From NCBI GenBank assembly GCA_028023455.1, contig JAQFVV010012400.1, positions 17,229,490-17,293,489 of the forward strand: a stretch of DNA of 64,000 nucleotides. The letters are read 5' to 3'. This document shows, piece by piece, positions 12,776-23,933 of the stretch. The notes below the pieces were generated by a model. That model saw nothing but the letters and a program-made list of their open reading frames with translations, was not told the DNA's origin and searched no databases. A program made the position numbers and the translations under genes. Source of the stretch: Epiperipatus broadwayi. Taxonomy: Eukaryota > Onychophora > Udeonychophora > Euonychophora > Peripatidae. The first letter of the stretch is position 1. Every line of letters starts with the position of its first letter.

Positions 12776-13258
12776 ATGGAGACTCAAGGTAAAAATATAG
12801 AAAATAGCCCCAACAAGGAAAAAAGAGAAATCATAGCTTTACTAACCAGCATGTTTGAAAAACAAAAAGAAACAGCTGAAGAATATAAAAAAATAGCTGA
12901 AGAGCTTAAAAACCAAAATAATGAAATGAAGAGTAAATTGGAAGGGCAATCTGAAATGCTCGAAAAGTTAAAGGACCAGATCAAAAGGGGCAAAACTAAA
13001 ATAAAAGAAGAAATTAGAGAAGAAATAGAAGAGATTAAAACACAAGTAAAAAATCAAGAGATCGTAGAAGTAGATTTTGTCAAAGAAAATAAGAAAGTTG
13101 AGTCAGATAGTGGTAAATATAGTAGTTTGGAAATAGAAATTAAATTAGAATCAGACAGCATTGCTACAGAGAAAGTAGAAACAAATGTAGATCAAGAAAT
13201 AGAAGCGAGACATAAGTTCAAGGTAGAAGATAGCGTTGAAGTTTTTACAAAAAGTTAA
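12776..13258 (+). CDS. Gag-like coiled-coil protein of element A
   Basis: This 160-codon frame starts 436 bp after the primer-binding-like site, the usual place for gag. The product is highly charged and strongly helical. Residues about 20-100 form a Lys/Glu-rich coiled coil (EELKNQNNEMKSKLEGQ and EEIREEIEEIKTQ show heptad spacing), followed by an acidic, serine-containing tail (VESDSGKYSS, KLESDS). This matches the N-terminal coiled-coil part of Gag proteins of insect-type and other invertebrate Gypsy elements. The capsid core and CCHC zinc knuckle expected downstream are missing, so the protein is truncated. Codon use is A-rich like the flanks. The first ATG of the open frame was taken as start. 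An unrelated host coiled-coil protein is less likely given the LTR context. Confidence 0.6.
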   Translation: METQGKNIENSPNKEKREIIALLTSMFEKQKETAEEYKKIAEELKNQNNEMKSKLEGQSEMLEKLKDQIKRGKTKIKEEIREEIEEIKTQVKNQEIVEVDFVKENKKVESDSGKYSSLEIEIKLESDSIATEKVETNVDQEIEARHKFKVEDSVEVFTKS

Positions 13259-13439
13259 AAAGGTTAAAGTAAAAGTTCATGTTTGTTTTAAACGTAGATT
13301 TAAAATAAAAAGAAAGTGTAGAAAAAAATATTCACGGTTAGGAAAAATACGGTGGAGATCTGTGAAGCTTAAAGGTTTTCTTATTTACAAGGCAGAAAAT
13401 AAAATGGAAAGAGAAAGAGATAAAATAGATTATAATTGA
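13236..13439 (+). CDS. Small basic ORF overlapping the gag-like stop
   Basis: A 67-codon frame overlaps the end of the gag-like ORF by 23 bp in another frame. The product is very rich in Lys and Arg (CFKRRFKIKRKCRKKYSR, KIRWRSVKLKGF). It could be a relic of the nucleic-acid-binding end of Gag or the basic tail of Pol brought next to gag by deletion. It could equally be a chance frame in A-rich DNA. I recognise no family. Confidence 0.2.
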   Translation: MKFLQKVKKVKVKVHVCFKRRFKIKRKCRKKYSRLGKIRWRSVKLKGFLIYKAENKMERERDKIDYN

Positions 13440-13721
13440 AAGATAGAAGTGAGAATATGGAGTATTGTTTATGTTAGTGAGTTAGTAGAAAGAAAGAAAG
13501 AACCGCCAGACAAAAATTAAAAATATGTAATCTGATGGTTTCGCCGGCTTGACCTAGTTATTAACGACCATGGACTCGAAATAATGGAAAATGTTTAACA
13601 AAGTTTAATGAAATAAATGAAAAAACGAGTATCAAGTTAGTTTGAATAATTAAAAATGATTAAAGTTAGTCTTAGTAAAAAAAATAACAATCTTAGAGTT
13701 TTTAAAATGCCAAAGCAACGA

Positions 13722-14537
13722 TAAAACGATTTATGTCAAAACCCTCGATTATGTCTTATCGATTATATTGATATCCCAGCTCATAAGTCTAGAACATAGT
13801 GGAGCATGATGCAAACAAAATAAATGTGTAAAATCAAATTAGACAAGCAAAATGATTATGTCAAAAACCCTCGATTATGTCTTATTGATTATATTGATAT
13901 CCCAGCTCATAAGTCTAGAACATAGTGGAGCATGACGCAAACAAAATAAATGTGTAAAATCAAATTAGACAAGCAAAATGATTATGTCAAAAACCCTCGA
14001 TTATGTCTTATCAATTATATTGATATCCCAGCTCATAAGTCTAGAACATAGCGGAGCGTGACACAAACAAAATAAATGTGTAAAATCAAATTAGACAAGC
14101 AAAATGATTATGTCAAAAACCCTCGATTATGTCTTATCGATTATATTAATATCCCAGCTCATAAGTCTAGAACATAGCGGAACATGATGCAAACAAATTA
14201 AATGTGTAAAATCAAATTAGACAAGCAAAATGATTATGTCAAAAACCCTCGATTATGTCTTATCAATTATATTGATATCCCAGCTCATAAGTCTAGAACA
14301 TAACGGAGTGTAACGCAAACAAAATAAATGTGTAAATCAAAATAGACAAGCAAAATGAAAATGTTTTTTTTTTAAAAAAAAAAAGGGGAGAGTAAAAACG
14401 ATAAAATGATTTATGTCAAAACCCTCAATGATGTCTTATCGATTATATGGATATCCCAGCTCATAAGTCTAGAACATAGCGGAGCGTGATTCCAACAAAA
14501 TAAATGTGTAAAATCAAAATAGACAAGCAAAATGAAA
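13722..14537 (+). repeat. 126-bp tandem array (about 6 copies) in element A
   Basis: The landmark ACCCTCGATTATGTC or a close variant starts at 13741, 13867, 13993, 14119 and 14245, exactly 126 bp apart each time, and again at 14421 after a ~50-bp insertion containing a T9-A11 tract. Each unit contains ATCCCAGCTCATAAG, TCTAGAACATAG and ACAAGCAAAATGA. Units differ at only a few positions. The array sits between the gag-like ORF and the 3' region. Confidence 0.95.
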
Positions 14538-16131
14538 ATGTTTTTTTTTTAAAAAAAAAAAGAAGGGAGAGTAAAAATAACGCTTTAAAAATAAAAATGA
14601 AATAAAGAAGTGTATAATGAAAGTATTAATGAAAATAAAACATTATCAAATAATATTAAAAAAAAAATGTATTAAATTAGGATTGAGGTGTGTGCGAGTA
14701 TTTGGGCAAAGAAATTAAAAGTTGGTTTAAATCAGCACAAAATCTATCTGTGTGTTTAAATTGCCTTATACTTTGCTGCCTACTTCTCTTAACATTACAT
14801 TTATTACCTAATGATGAAAATAAAAACTAAAAATGCACTCAGAAAAATAAGAATTTGAAGTGGTCAATACTTAGAAAAAGTGATCAACGCACATACTAAT
14901 TAAGAAAAATGTTCGTAAATAAATAAGTAGGTCAAATAGTTAAAATAAAATTGATAAAATCAAGTTAAATAAATAAGCGTAAATATATCTGTAGTAAAAT
15001 AATAATAAAAAGTGACTCGTGATAAACTAATAGATTTTTTTTTTGGAATACACGCACGGTAATAAAAGGAAGTAAATAAATGATTTAAAGTCAAGTCAAA
15101 AATATATATATATCAGTAAATAATGAATCGTAATAAAGTAAAATAGTTTTTCTGAATACACACATGTTAAATAAAAATGTTCGTAATGATTTAAAAATAA
15201 TATTATAAGATTAGTGTAAATAAATATTTTAAATAATGTTTCTTAAGGGTTATAAATAATATTGTAATATAAATAAATAGTGTAAGATATTGTTCATGTG
15301 AATTTAAAAATAATGTTGTAAGATTAATAATAAAAATACAAAGTCAATCTAAGATGTATTAAGAGTGTGTAAGTATACATGTGTATATACGCGCACATAC
15401 ACTGCTAATATTTGGTAAATACGATACCTCATGATGCATATCTTAAATGTATTTATCCAGATATCCTTTTAGGTTATGTTCTTGGCACTGCTGCACCTCA
15501 TGATGCATGCAAATAGGGATTTGTTTAGTATAGATTCCCTGTAAGCAAGTCCAGTAATAACTCGATATCTAGAATATTAGTAGGTGTAGAGTTATGCTGC
15601 ACGTATACACATGTGTAGGAATTTATCTAGAGCAAAAGCGGAATGAGGGTAGTATGAAAATAAATTTAGTTAAAGATACATTTAAAGCTGCTGACTGGAT
15701 AAATTTTAGTACCCGTAATGGACTTGTCAGGGATCATTCCTCTTTCCCAAAGTGTAAGTCGAAAATTCCTGCCATTTCGCAGCGATCCTTTTCTTTTCCA
15801 AGTCCGATCAAGAGAATTGGCAAATGAAGTTTCAATTTTATACACATGTAAGTCAGTGTAAGTCAGCGAATCTGCTTCCGCGTCATTTCCCAAAAAATCC
15901 CTGTGCCTCAAAATTGGTTTGTCCCGGTGGTCGTTATCTATGATTTAGATCATTGTGAGCAATGTATTTGGCATAGATAGAAGGAAAGGATAGTCAAAAC
16001 AGATTGCCCTTTGTATGTTAAGTAAAAGATATTAAAAAGCTAACTTAGAAAAATAATAAATTAATAAATCTTTAGAGTCAAGAATTAAAATTGCAAGAGA
16101 TAAAATGCTCAAAAATGACGCATTTTACTAT
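14538..16131 (+). other. Element A 3' internal region, copy 1
   Basis: From about 14720 the sequence is repeated at 18235-19538 with small indels, e.g. TTGCCTTATACTTTGCTGCC and GGCACTGCTGCACCTCATGA. There is no open frame of note. The 15594-15911 frames on both strands are not conserved in the second copy, which argues against coding. It is untranslated retrotransposon sequence. Confidence 0.7.
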
Positions 16132-16144
16132 AAACGGAGGGGAG
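16132..16144 (+). promoter_or_regulatory. Polypurine tract before LTR2
   Basis: AAACGGAGGGGAG immediately precedes the LTR start TGTAATGTGCC. The same tract (AAACGGAGAGGGG) precedes LTR3. This is the plus-strand priming site expected at that position, with one interrupting C in both copies. Confidence 0.75.
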
Positions 16145-17765
16145 TGTAATGTGCCAAGGCCAATTTGGCACATGTATATAAAATAATTTTGTCTAAAAAA
16201 ATTATTAAAATAAAAAAAATCTTCCGTAAAAGAGTTGAAATAAAAGTCGAAAAATCATTGATTTAAAGTGGGAAGGGGTTTTTCTTAAAGTTAAACTGAA
16301 GGTTTTATAAAAAGAAAGTAAAGACTTTATTATTATTAGTTGAAATACAATTTAAAAGCTTTAAAAAAATATATAAATCTCTTCATTTAAATTAAAAAAA
16401 AAAATCTTAAAACTATTTTTGATTTTAGAATAGTAAAATATATATGTGCGTGCGAATGTAAATAAATGTAGGCTGTTAATAAGAGCTATAATAAATGCGT
16501 ATTAAAATCGTATTGAAAAACACATGAAAATAAATATTGAAATGAAATATATTTAAAAACACAGCGGTGGGCTACTAAAGATATAAAAACAACACATTTT
16601 GAAATAGCTACTACTAATTAAATAATTTTCAAAAACACGTCAAAGGATTAGTTATCAATGAAATTTCGACAACACTCATTTGCCGGAGGATATTAAAACA
16701 AAAAACACTTTGCAGATATAAATAGCTAGATTTTTATCGGACAATTAATTGAAAGAGTTTTATTCAGGCTAGTTTCCAGTGACAGTCTTGTTCAGTTCAG
16801 ACAACAGTGCAGTTTCTATTATGTATCCAGAAATAAAAATGCATTATTGAGCAGCTTTCAGAAATATACACTCATGCTTCAGCCTTTTAGTCCAAGATCA
16901 TCAAAACCTGCCTGTGAAATAATGTTTGCATAACAACTCAGAATTCCTCCGTCAAACATTCAACTGTCTTCAAGAATAAAACCAATGGATTCGCATAAAA
17001 TCTCTTCAAGAAATGTCAAAATCTAACCGGCTAGATATAATTCATCAGAAGCAGAAGCAGCTAACAACAAGCAATATCCACATTCCAAAAATCCTAGGTA
17101 AACATTTATTTATTATCATTTATATGTAGTAGCCATTGCTGTAATTCATAAAAAATTCAAGATTCAAATTATATAAACTCTATAAGCATGCATAAAATGA
17201 ACTATTGATGTGCGTGTTTGTGAACGTTAGATAATTTAAATGTCAAGGATTATTTTTGCTCTTTCATAAAATATATCATAGTATGTTAACTTAAAATATG
17301 TGTGTTATTTATAGATTTATAAAAATGTTTATCATTAGTTAATGTTAGTTAATAAATTGTCTTTAAAATTAAACTTTATTCGGCGGTCAATTCTTTTTAT
17401 CAATTCTTTTTCTACATTTTATTACTGATTAAAATTAGACTGGGCTAGTTTATGGGATGGTTTCGAGTGCTGGATTATGAGCCTACTGACCAAATACGCT
17501 GTTTATTCTTCTGAATAGATAGCTGGTGCCTGGAGTTTACTCCAAAACAAATAAAGTGTTTGGATAGTAGGGGTTTGAATCTAGCAGCCGAAGTGGGTCA
17601 TTGTTGATAATTAAAGCTATCAATAAGATCTCCCATTTTGCTCGAATGTGCCGGCTCGTTCACGGAACATTTATAAGATTATAAATGTATTATGAAGGAG
17701 TTTGAAACCGGTCAAAACTTATATATACATATAAGTAAGTGTTTTCAGCAGTTCGAACCAGTACA
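16145..17765 (+). mobile_element. Element A LTR2 (complete, ~1.62 kb)
   Basis: It begins TGTAATGTGCCAAGG after the polypurine tract and ends CCAGTACA before TAAATGGCGCCC, with the usual TG...CA ends. It aligns along its length with LTR3 (19553-21390), which is ~220 bp longer because of internal insertions. A TATA-like box lies at 16717, and CAGTTCAGACAACAGTGCAG near 16794 resembles the start region of Gypsy transcripts. TCCTAGGTAAAC (17092) is a conserved splice-donor-like site. Confidence 0.85.
16717..16725 (+). promoter_or_regulatory. TATA-like box in LTR2
   Basis: TATAAATAG lies about 60-75 bp upstream of the CAGTGACAGTC/CAGTTCAGAC region. LTR3 has TATAAAG at the matching place (20207). 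Position within the LTR and conservation support a pol II promoter. Transcription is not shown by sequence alone. Confidence 0.5.
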
Positions 17766-17769
17766 TAAA

Positions 17770-17777
17770 TGGCGCCC
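17770..17777 (+). promoter_or_regulatory. Primer-binding-like TGGCGCCC after LTR2
   Basis: TGGCGCCC lies four bases after the LTR2 end. It is complementary to the last bases of a tRNA ending GGGCG plus CCA, as the tRNA-Lys at 48425 does. Immediately afterwards the sequence switches to an inverted LTR segment. Confidence 0.55.
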
Positions 17778-17936
17778 AGGCAGGTTTTGATGATTTTGTT
17801 GGACAAAAAGGCTGAAACACAGTATATTTCCAAAAGCTGCTCAACAATGCATTTTTGTTTTTGAATACATAATAGAAATTGTTATCTGAATGGAAACAAG
17901 ATTGTCACTGCAAAACTAGACTGAAAAAAACTCAAT
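17777..17936 (-). repeat. Inverted copy of an LTR segment next to the primer site
   Basis: From CAGGCAGGTTTTGAT to about 17936 the plus strand is the reverse complement of LTR sequence at 16770-16925 and 20228-20390. It includes AAAGCTGCTCAACAATGCAT and AGACTGAAAAAA. The leader and gag region present in the first unit are replaced here. The junction falls exactly at the primer-binding-like site. Confidence 0.85.
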
Positions 17937-18234
17937 TTCAGACCTGACTTTTGTTGGACTGAGTTTTTTTTTTGCGGTGACTTTGTTCTACAGATGGGTA
18001 GTGCGAAGAATAAATAATACTGATGATGATGCACCAGTAGAAAAGTCCTGGCATATAAAAAGTAATAAATCTGGAGGAAAAATTCATAGTAGAACCAAAT
18101 AAAATAAATATTTTAGCAAGTCGAATGTACAGTAGAGATAGTCTTGCCATTCGCAAATCTCAAAGTCCCTTTTCAGGATCCATTGTGCACAACAGTTGCC
18201 CATGCTGTAGTCACCACTTCCGCAAGAAATTGAG
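17937..18234. other. Unassigned internal sequence of element A second unit
   Basis: Sequence between the inverted LTR piece and the duplicated 3' region. Frames at 17938-18325 on both strands overlap one another and show no family features. The origin is not recognised. Confidence 0.4.
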
Positions 18235-19538
18235 GGTTGGTTTGAATCAGCACAAGATCGATCCATGTGTTGAATTGCCTTATACTTTGCTGCCTACTTC
18301 TCTTAACATTACATTTATTACCTAATGATGAAAATAAAAACTAAAAATGCACTCTAGAAAAATAAGAATTTGAAGAGGTCAATACTTAGGAAAAGTGACC
18401 AACCCACATGTTAATCAAGAAAAATGTTCGTAAATAAATAAGTAGGTCAAATAGTTAAAATAAAATCAATTAAATCAAGTAAATAAATAAGCATGAATAA
18501 ATCTATAGTAAATAATAATGAAGAATGACTCGTAATAAACTAATCGATTTTTTTTTATTGAATACACGCATGTTAAATAAAGATGTTCGTAATGATTTAC
18601 AAATAATATTATAAGATTAGTGTAAATAAATATTTTAAATAATGTTTCTTAAGGGTTATAAATACTATTGTAATATAAATAAATAGTGTAAGATATTGTT
18701 CATGTGAATTTAAAAATAAGGTTGGAAGATTAATAATAAAAAAAATAAAAGTCAATCTAAGGTGAATTAAGAGTGTATAAGTATACATGTGTATATATGT
18801 GCACATACACTGGTAATATTCGGTAAATACGATACCTCATGGTGCGTATCTTAAATGTATTTATCCAGATATCCTTTTAGGTTATTTTCTTGGCACTGCT
18901 GCACCTCATGATGTGTGCAAATAGGGATTTATTTAGTATAGATTCCCTGTAAGCAAGTCCAGTAATAACTCGATATCTAGAATATTAGGTGTAGAATTAT
19001 GCTGCACGTATACACATGTGTAGAAAATTATCTATAGAAAAAGGGAATGAAAGTAGTATAGAAATAAGTTTAGTTAAGGATAAGTTTAAAACTGCTGACT
19101 GGATAAATTTTAGTACCCGTAACGGACTTGTCAGGGATCATTCCTCTTTTCTAAGCGTAAGTTGAAAATGGACAGTTGAAAATTCCTGCCATTTTGCAGT
19201 GACCCTTTCTTTTTCCAAGTCCGATCAAGAGAATCGGCAAATGAAGTTTCAATTTTATACATGTGTAAGTCAGTGAATCTGCTTCTGTGTCGTTTCCCAA
19301 AAGATCCCTGTGCCTCAAAATTGGTTTGTCCCGGTGGTCGTTATCCATGATTTAGATCATTGTGAGCAATGTATTCGGCATAGATAGAAGAAAAGGATAG
19401 TCAAAACAGATTGCCCTTTGTATGTTAAGTAAAAGATATTAAAAAGCTAATTTAGAAAAATAATAAATTAATAAATCTTTAGAGTCAAGAATTAAAATTG
19501 CAAGAGATAAAATGGTCAAAAATGACGCATTTTACTCT
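18235..19538 (+). other. Element A 3' internal region, copy 2
   Basis: It aligns with 14720-16131, including TTGCCTTATACTTTGCTGCC, the ATAGATTCCCTGTAAGCAAG block and AGATTGCCCTTTGTATG. It carries independent small indels, so the two copies have been separate for some time. Confidence 0.8.
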
Positions 19539-19552
19539 AAAACGGAGAGGGG
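19539..19552 (+). promoter_or_regulatory. Polypurine tract before LTR3
   Basis: AAAACGGAGAGGGG directly abuts TGTAATGTGCC of LTR3, as in the first unit. Confidence 0.75.
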
Positions 19553-21390
19553 TGTAATGTGCCAAGGCCAATTTGGCACATGTATATAAAATAATTTTGT
19601 CTAAAAAAATTATTAAAATAAAAAAAATCTTTCGTAAAAGAAAAACATATTTAAATGTTGAAGAGTATATTACAGTTTGTTTTCGAAAAGATAAGAGTCA
19701 AATAGTTTTCTATCATTAGTTTTGAACTAAATGTTAAAATTGATTCATTAAAAGAGGGGAGGGGAGTCTTGGTTAGAAAAGTTAAACTAAAGGTTTTATA
19801 AAAAGGAAATAAAGAGTTTAGTATTATTAGTTGAAATACAATTTAAAAGGTTTAAAAAAATATATAAATCTCTTCATTTAAATTAAAGAAGAAAAATAAT
19901 CTTAAAACTATTTTTGATTTTAGAATAGCAAAATATATATGTGCATGCGAATGTAAATAAATGTAAGCTGTTAATAAGAGATATAATAAATGCGTGTTAA
20001 AATTGTATTGAAAAACACATGAAAATAAACATTGAAATGAAATATATTTAAAAACACAGCGGTGGGCTACTAAAGATATAAAAACTACATTTATGAAAGC
20101 TACTACTAATTAAACAATCGTCAAAAACACGTCATAGGATTAATTACCAATGAAATTCGACAACAGATATTTGCTGGAGGATATGACACGGACAACACAT
20201 CACATGTATAAAGACTTTTTTTTATCGGACAATTAATTGAGAGTAGTTTTTTCAGTCTAGTTTGCAGTGACAGTCTTGTGCAATTTCTATTATGTATCAA
20301 GAAACAAAAATGCATTGTTGAGCAGCTTTTGGAAATATACGCTTGTACTTCAGCTTTTTTAGTCCAACAAGATAATCAAAACCTGCCTGAGAAATAATGT
20401 CTGCATAACAACTCAGAAATCCTCCGTCAAATGTTCAACTGTCTTCAAGAATAAGACCAATAGATTCGCATAAAATCTCTTCAAGAAACATCAAAATCAA
20501 ACCGGTTAAATATAATCCATCAGAAGCAGCAGAAGCAGCCAACAACAAGCAATATCCCCGTTCCAAAAATCCTAGGTAAACATTTATTTATTATCATTTA
20601 TACGTAGTAGCCACCGCTGTAATTTGTAAATATTCAAGATTCAAATTATATGAATTCTATCATACATAAAATGAACTATTGATATGTGTGTTTAAGTGTC
20701 AAAAGCTATTAATACTTTATTATTATATTTGTGAATGATATATGAGTTAATATGTGCATGATCATTATATCAGTGTTATTAGTTAAATTAGATAAATACC
20801 AGTGTTCTACTATTAAAATCTACAAGAATATTTAAACTAGTTTAGAAATGTTAATTTAGAATGCGTGTGTATTATATTAGATTTATAAAGATGTTTAAAT
20901 TTAGTCAATAAATGTTGGGTAATAAATTATCTTTAAACTTAATTAATGTTAATTAAAATAAAATGTCTTCAAACTTAAACTTTATTTGTCGGCCAATTCT
21001 TTTTACCAAACTTTTTATTAATTCTTTCCACCACAAATTTTGTATAATTTTATTATTGAATTAAAATTAGACTGAGCTAGTTTTAGGGAATGTTTCAAGC
21101 ACTGGATTATGAGCCTCCTGCCCGAATACGTTAGTCCCCAGACTAGCTGGTTCCCTGGGGTTTACCCCAAAACAAATAAAGTATTTGGATAGTAGGGGTT
21201 TGAATCTAGCAGCTGAGATGGGCCATTGTTGATAATTAAAGCTATCAATAAGATCTCCCATTTTGCTTGAATGTGCCGGTTCATTCACATAACATTTATA
21301 AGATTATAAATGTATTAGGAAGGAGTTTGAAACCGGCCAAAACTTCTATATAGGTATAAGTAAGTGGTTTCAGCGGTTCAATCTGGTACA
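19553..21390 (+). mobile_element. Element A LTR3 (complete, ~1.84 kb)
   Basis: It starts TGTAATGTGCCAAGG and ends CTGGTACA. It is longer than LTR2 because of extra sequence near 19650-19750 and 20690-20830. It retains the TATA-like TATAAAG (20207) and the splice-donor-like CCTAGGTAAA (20571). Six bases later the outer LTR of element B begins. Confidence 0.85.
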
Positions 21391-21396
21391 ACATAT

Positions 21397-23493
21397 TGTG
21401 ATAGTCAGATGATGTATGTTGGTTTAACCCAGTTTCAATACTAGGCAAAAATACCTCAAGGCCACCATACATGAGATATCAAATCAAGAATACTATGACC
21501 TCTGCCCTATTCGCCTATTCTTGAGGCTAACTACGAACCAACAACATTATCTGAGACACGCATAAATTATTTTCTCATCCGGCCCAACTTAGCATCAGGG
21601 AGAGACATGGATGGGAACACCTACGGAGCTAAATAGTTAAATGTGCATAAAAGTACTATGAAAAATGTGTTTTGCATGCCTGGATCATTGGAAAAATAAA
21701 ATAAAGCATTAAAATAAAATTAGAAAACTGAAGCTTTTTAGTTAAATAATATATTTAATTAATGACTTTAAAATATTAATAATGTTTTAATGGCCTCTGC
21801 TATTCCCCTGAATTAATGAAAAACTAATTAGACAATAAAAACAGATTAAACGATATAATATTTTTGTGGTCTAAGTCTTTTCTTCCCAATTTTAATAAAA
21901 TTGTCAACTCGAATCTCCTCGATAAAGTACAATAAAAAAAATCTTTCGCAAAGCATTTTCTAATTGCTTTGTGCTAAAAACAGTTTAAAATTATTTAAGA
22001 CGTATATAGCTAAATCAGATATACGTAATGGGCTAATGGTGGACAAAAGAGGCATTATCGAGGAGATCAAGTTGGCAAACAAAGGAAACTTACTCGTATT
22101 GAATTTAGAAACATAAATGAAATTGGAAAGAGATTTTAAATGAAAAATTAACTTTTAAACTTAACCGCAATGGAATACAAAATATTTATACATGTTAGTA
22201 ATGAAGAATAGCGAAGGAAAAAGGGTTAAATATATATAGATAGATGATCACACATATATATATATCTAAGACTAGTCTAATAAAAATGGTTACATAACAA
22301 ATATAATTAAATACAACATTTCAGAAATATAATTCAATGAAGCAATTAAGAAAGGTATGAACAAAAAAGGGTAGAAAGTAAATAGTTCAATGGAGGAGAG
22401 ATACGATTACCATCCTGGTTCCTTGGTCATGTTCTGTTGATGTGCGTGGCTTGATCCGTCCATCGATAGGTATTTGCCCAGACAAGGAAAGTGGAAATAC
22501 GTAGCATGCTTTTACGAAAAGTCCTACAGACATGGCACAGAGTTCAGATTGATATTGGTTGGATACTATGGCATCTTGATGGTTTTTAGACACCTCGGCA
22601 GCAGGCAAAGCTTTGCCTAACTGCCAAGCATAGTAGAATCCATCAAATTCATATGACTCTTAGCTTGTAGCATGTTCAAACTTCTCTGTGATTTCAAAGA
22701 TGACAGTTGAATAACTTTTTAGAGCAAAATGGAAATGAGAAGCAAAATCTGCGAGGTTCAAAGCACAGGAAAAATCTGAAAAAATTTTCTACAGAGAAAT
22801 CTCAGCAAGCAAAAGCAAAATCTGACAAAAGCAAGCACAAGAAAAAGCCTCCAGAGAAATCTGAATGAAATCTCCAAAGGGAAATCTGAAAAGCCTCAAG
22901 AGAAATCTGAATGCCAAGTCTTTTGTTCTTTCTCCTATTTATATGTTTTTTTGTAAGCTACCTTCTATTGTTTTGCGTATGATCTTAGATCTTGATAAGC
23001 CCCCCCCCCATGCTCCTTTGTTTCAAGGTAACATTTTCTAAAAATAACTTTTACTTTTTTATTCTAAATTTCTTTCTTTAAAGTTTGAATTTTTATTAAT
23101 TAAAAAAAAAAGAGAAGGCCATCTTTAATTTGCCTTGAATGGGCTAATTAATTACAAACATACATTCTTTTAGAAAATGTTGGCAGGCTTATCTCAAAAT
23201 AACAATCATACGCCATATTTTAACAAGATTTTAAAAAGAAAAATATATTATTTCTTTTAATAAAATAAGCATTTTATTTCAGCAGAATTTTGCATTAACT
23301 CATATATATACGCTTGACGTATATATATGTTTGACTAATAGGTTTTACAAGTAATTTTTATTAACAGAAATTTAATCTTAGAATGGAATTTATTTAAAAT
23401 GAAATATTTAAATGCAAATACAAATTTAATAAACATAATTAATTTTAGCTTTAATGCAAAACCCTGCTGATATTGGACTATAAACTTAATTCA
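21397..23493 (-). mobile_element. Element B 3' LTR
   Basis: It matches 27505-29604 almost throughout, differing by scattered substitutions and small indels. A frame at 22387-22608 and its counterpart at 28497-28742 lie on opposite strands and are not conserved as proteins, so they are taken as chance. The part at 22720-22920 contains repeated AGAGAAATCTGA-type motifs in both copies. Confidence 0.85.
22931..22943 (-). promoter_or_regulatory. TATA-like box, element B 3' LTR
   Basis: On the minus strand the sequence is TATAAATAGGAGA, conserved as TATAAATAGGAGA in the other LTR (29044-29056). It sits mid-LTR in the correct orientation for the minus-strand ORF. Confidence 0.6.
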
Positions 23494-23538
23494 GGCCTAC
23501 AATACTAATTAAGTTTATAGGGGGGGGGGGGGGGGGGG
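23478..23538. repeat. Perfect inverted repeat followed by poly-G
   Basis: CTATAAACTTAATT (23478-23491) and its exact reverse complement (23507-23520) flank a 15-bp spacer containing the inner edge of the LTR. A run of 19 G follows directly (23520-23538). The second arm and G-run lie just outside the LTR, where the polypurine tract of a minus-strand element would be expected, but on the minus strand this run is C, not purine. Confidence 0.85.
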
Positions 23539-23933
23539 CTTCCCTTTCTTCTTTCCAAGTGGTAGTGAGGAAAAAAAAATGTTAAAAAAAATGCTGTTGC
23601 TGCAGGTCAGAGGTAAAAATTTTGTGCCAGGTGAGTTCAAGCCTACTCTTTATTTGCTGTAATACTTAATTTGTTACTAACTATGGTCTTTCTTTTTCTT
23701 AATTGTATAACTAATGTCGGGTTAGTGTTGGTTCTAATCTAACAAGGTATATATATATTCTAATGTCTGTGTTTTCCAGGGTCCGGTCGTATGCAAGGTT
23801 TTAAGTTTCTGTTTTTAATATTATACTCTCTTTTTAGGCTGAGATTATTTTTCAAAAACAAAACACTTACTCCACACTTCTTTTTTAACATGTGAGGGCC
23901 TTTATATATTGGGAAAAACTTTTTAACATTCCT

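Larger units (their letters stand above)
11550..21390 (+). mobile_element. Element A: tandem Gypsy-type LTR retrotransposon (three LTR copies)
   Basis: The order on the plus strand is partial LTR1, primer-binding-like site, gag-like ORF, 126-bp tandem array, 3' untranslated region, polypurine tract, full LTR2, primer-binding-like site, an inverted piece of LTR, a second copy of the 3' region, polypurine tract, and full LTR3. LTRs begin TGTAATGTGCCAAGG and end GGTACA. No protease, reverse transcriptase, RNase H or integrase is left, so the unit is non-autonomous. The LTR-internal-LTR-internal-LTR arrangement is what unequal recombination between LTRs of one element produces. LTR1 lacks its first ~900 bp. 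Confidence 0.8.

Noticed and set aside
13722-14537. CRISPR-like array
   Set aside because: The 126-bp units are contiguous with no unique spacers, in a eukaryotic LTR element.
15594-15911. Overlapping 77- and 81-codon frames on both strands
   Set aside because: The homologous copy at 18990-19350 has indels that break both frames.
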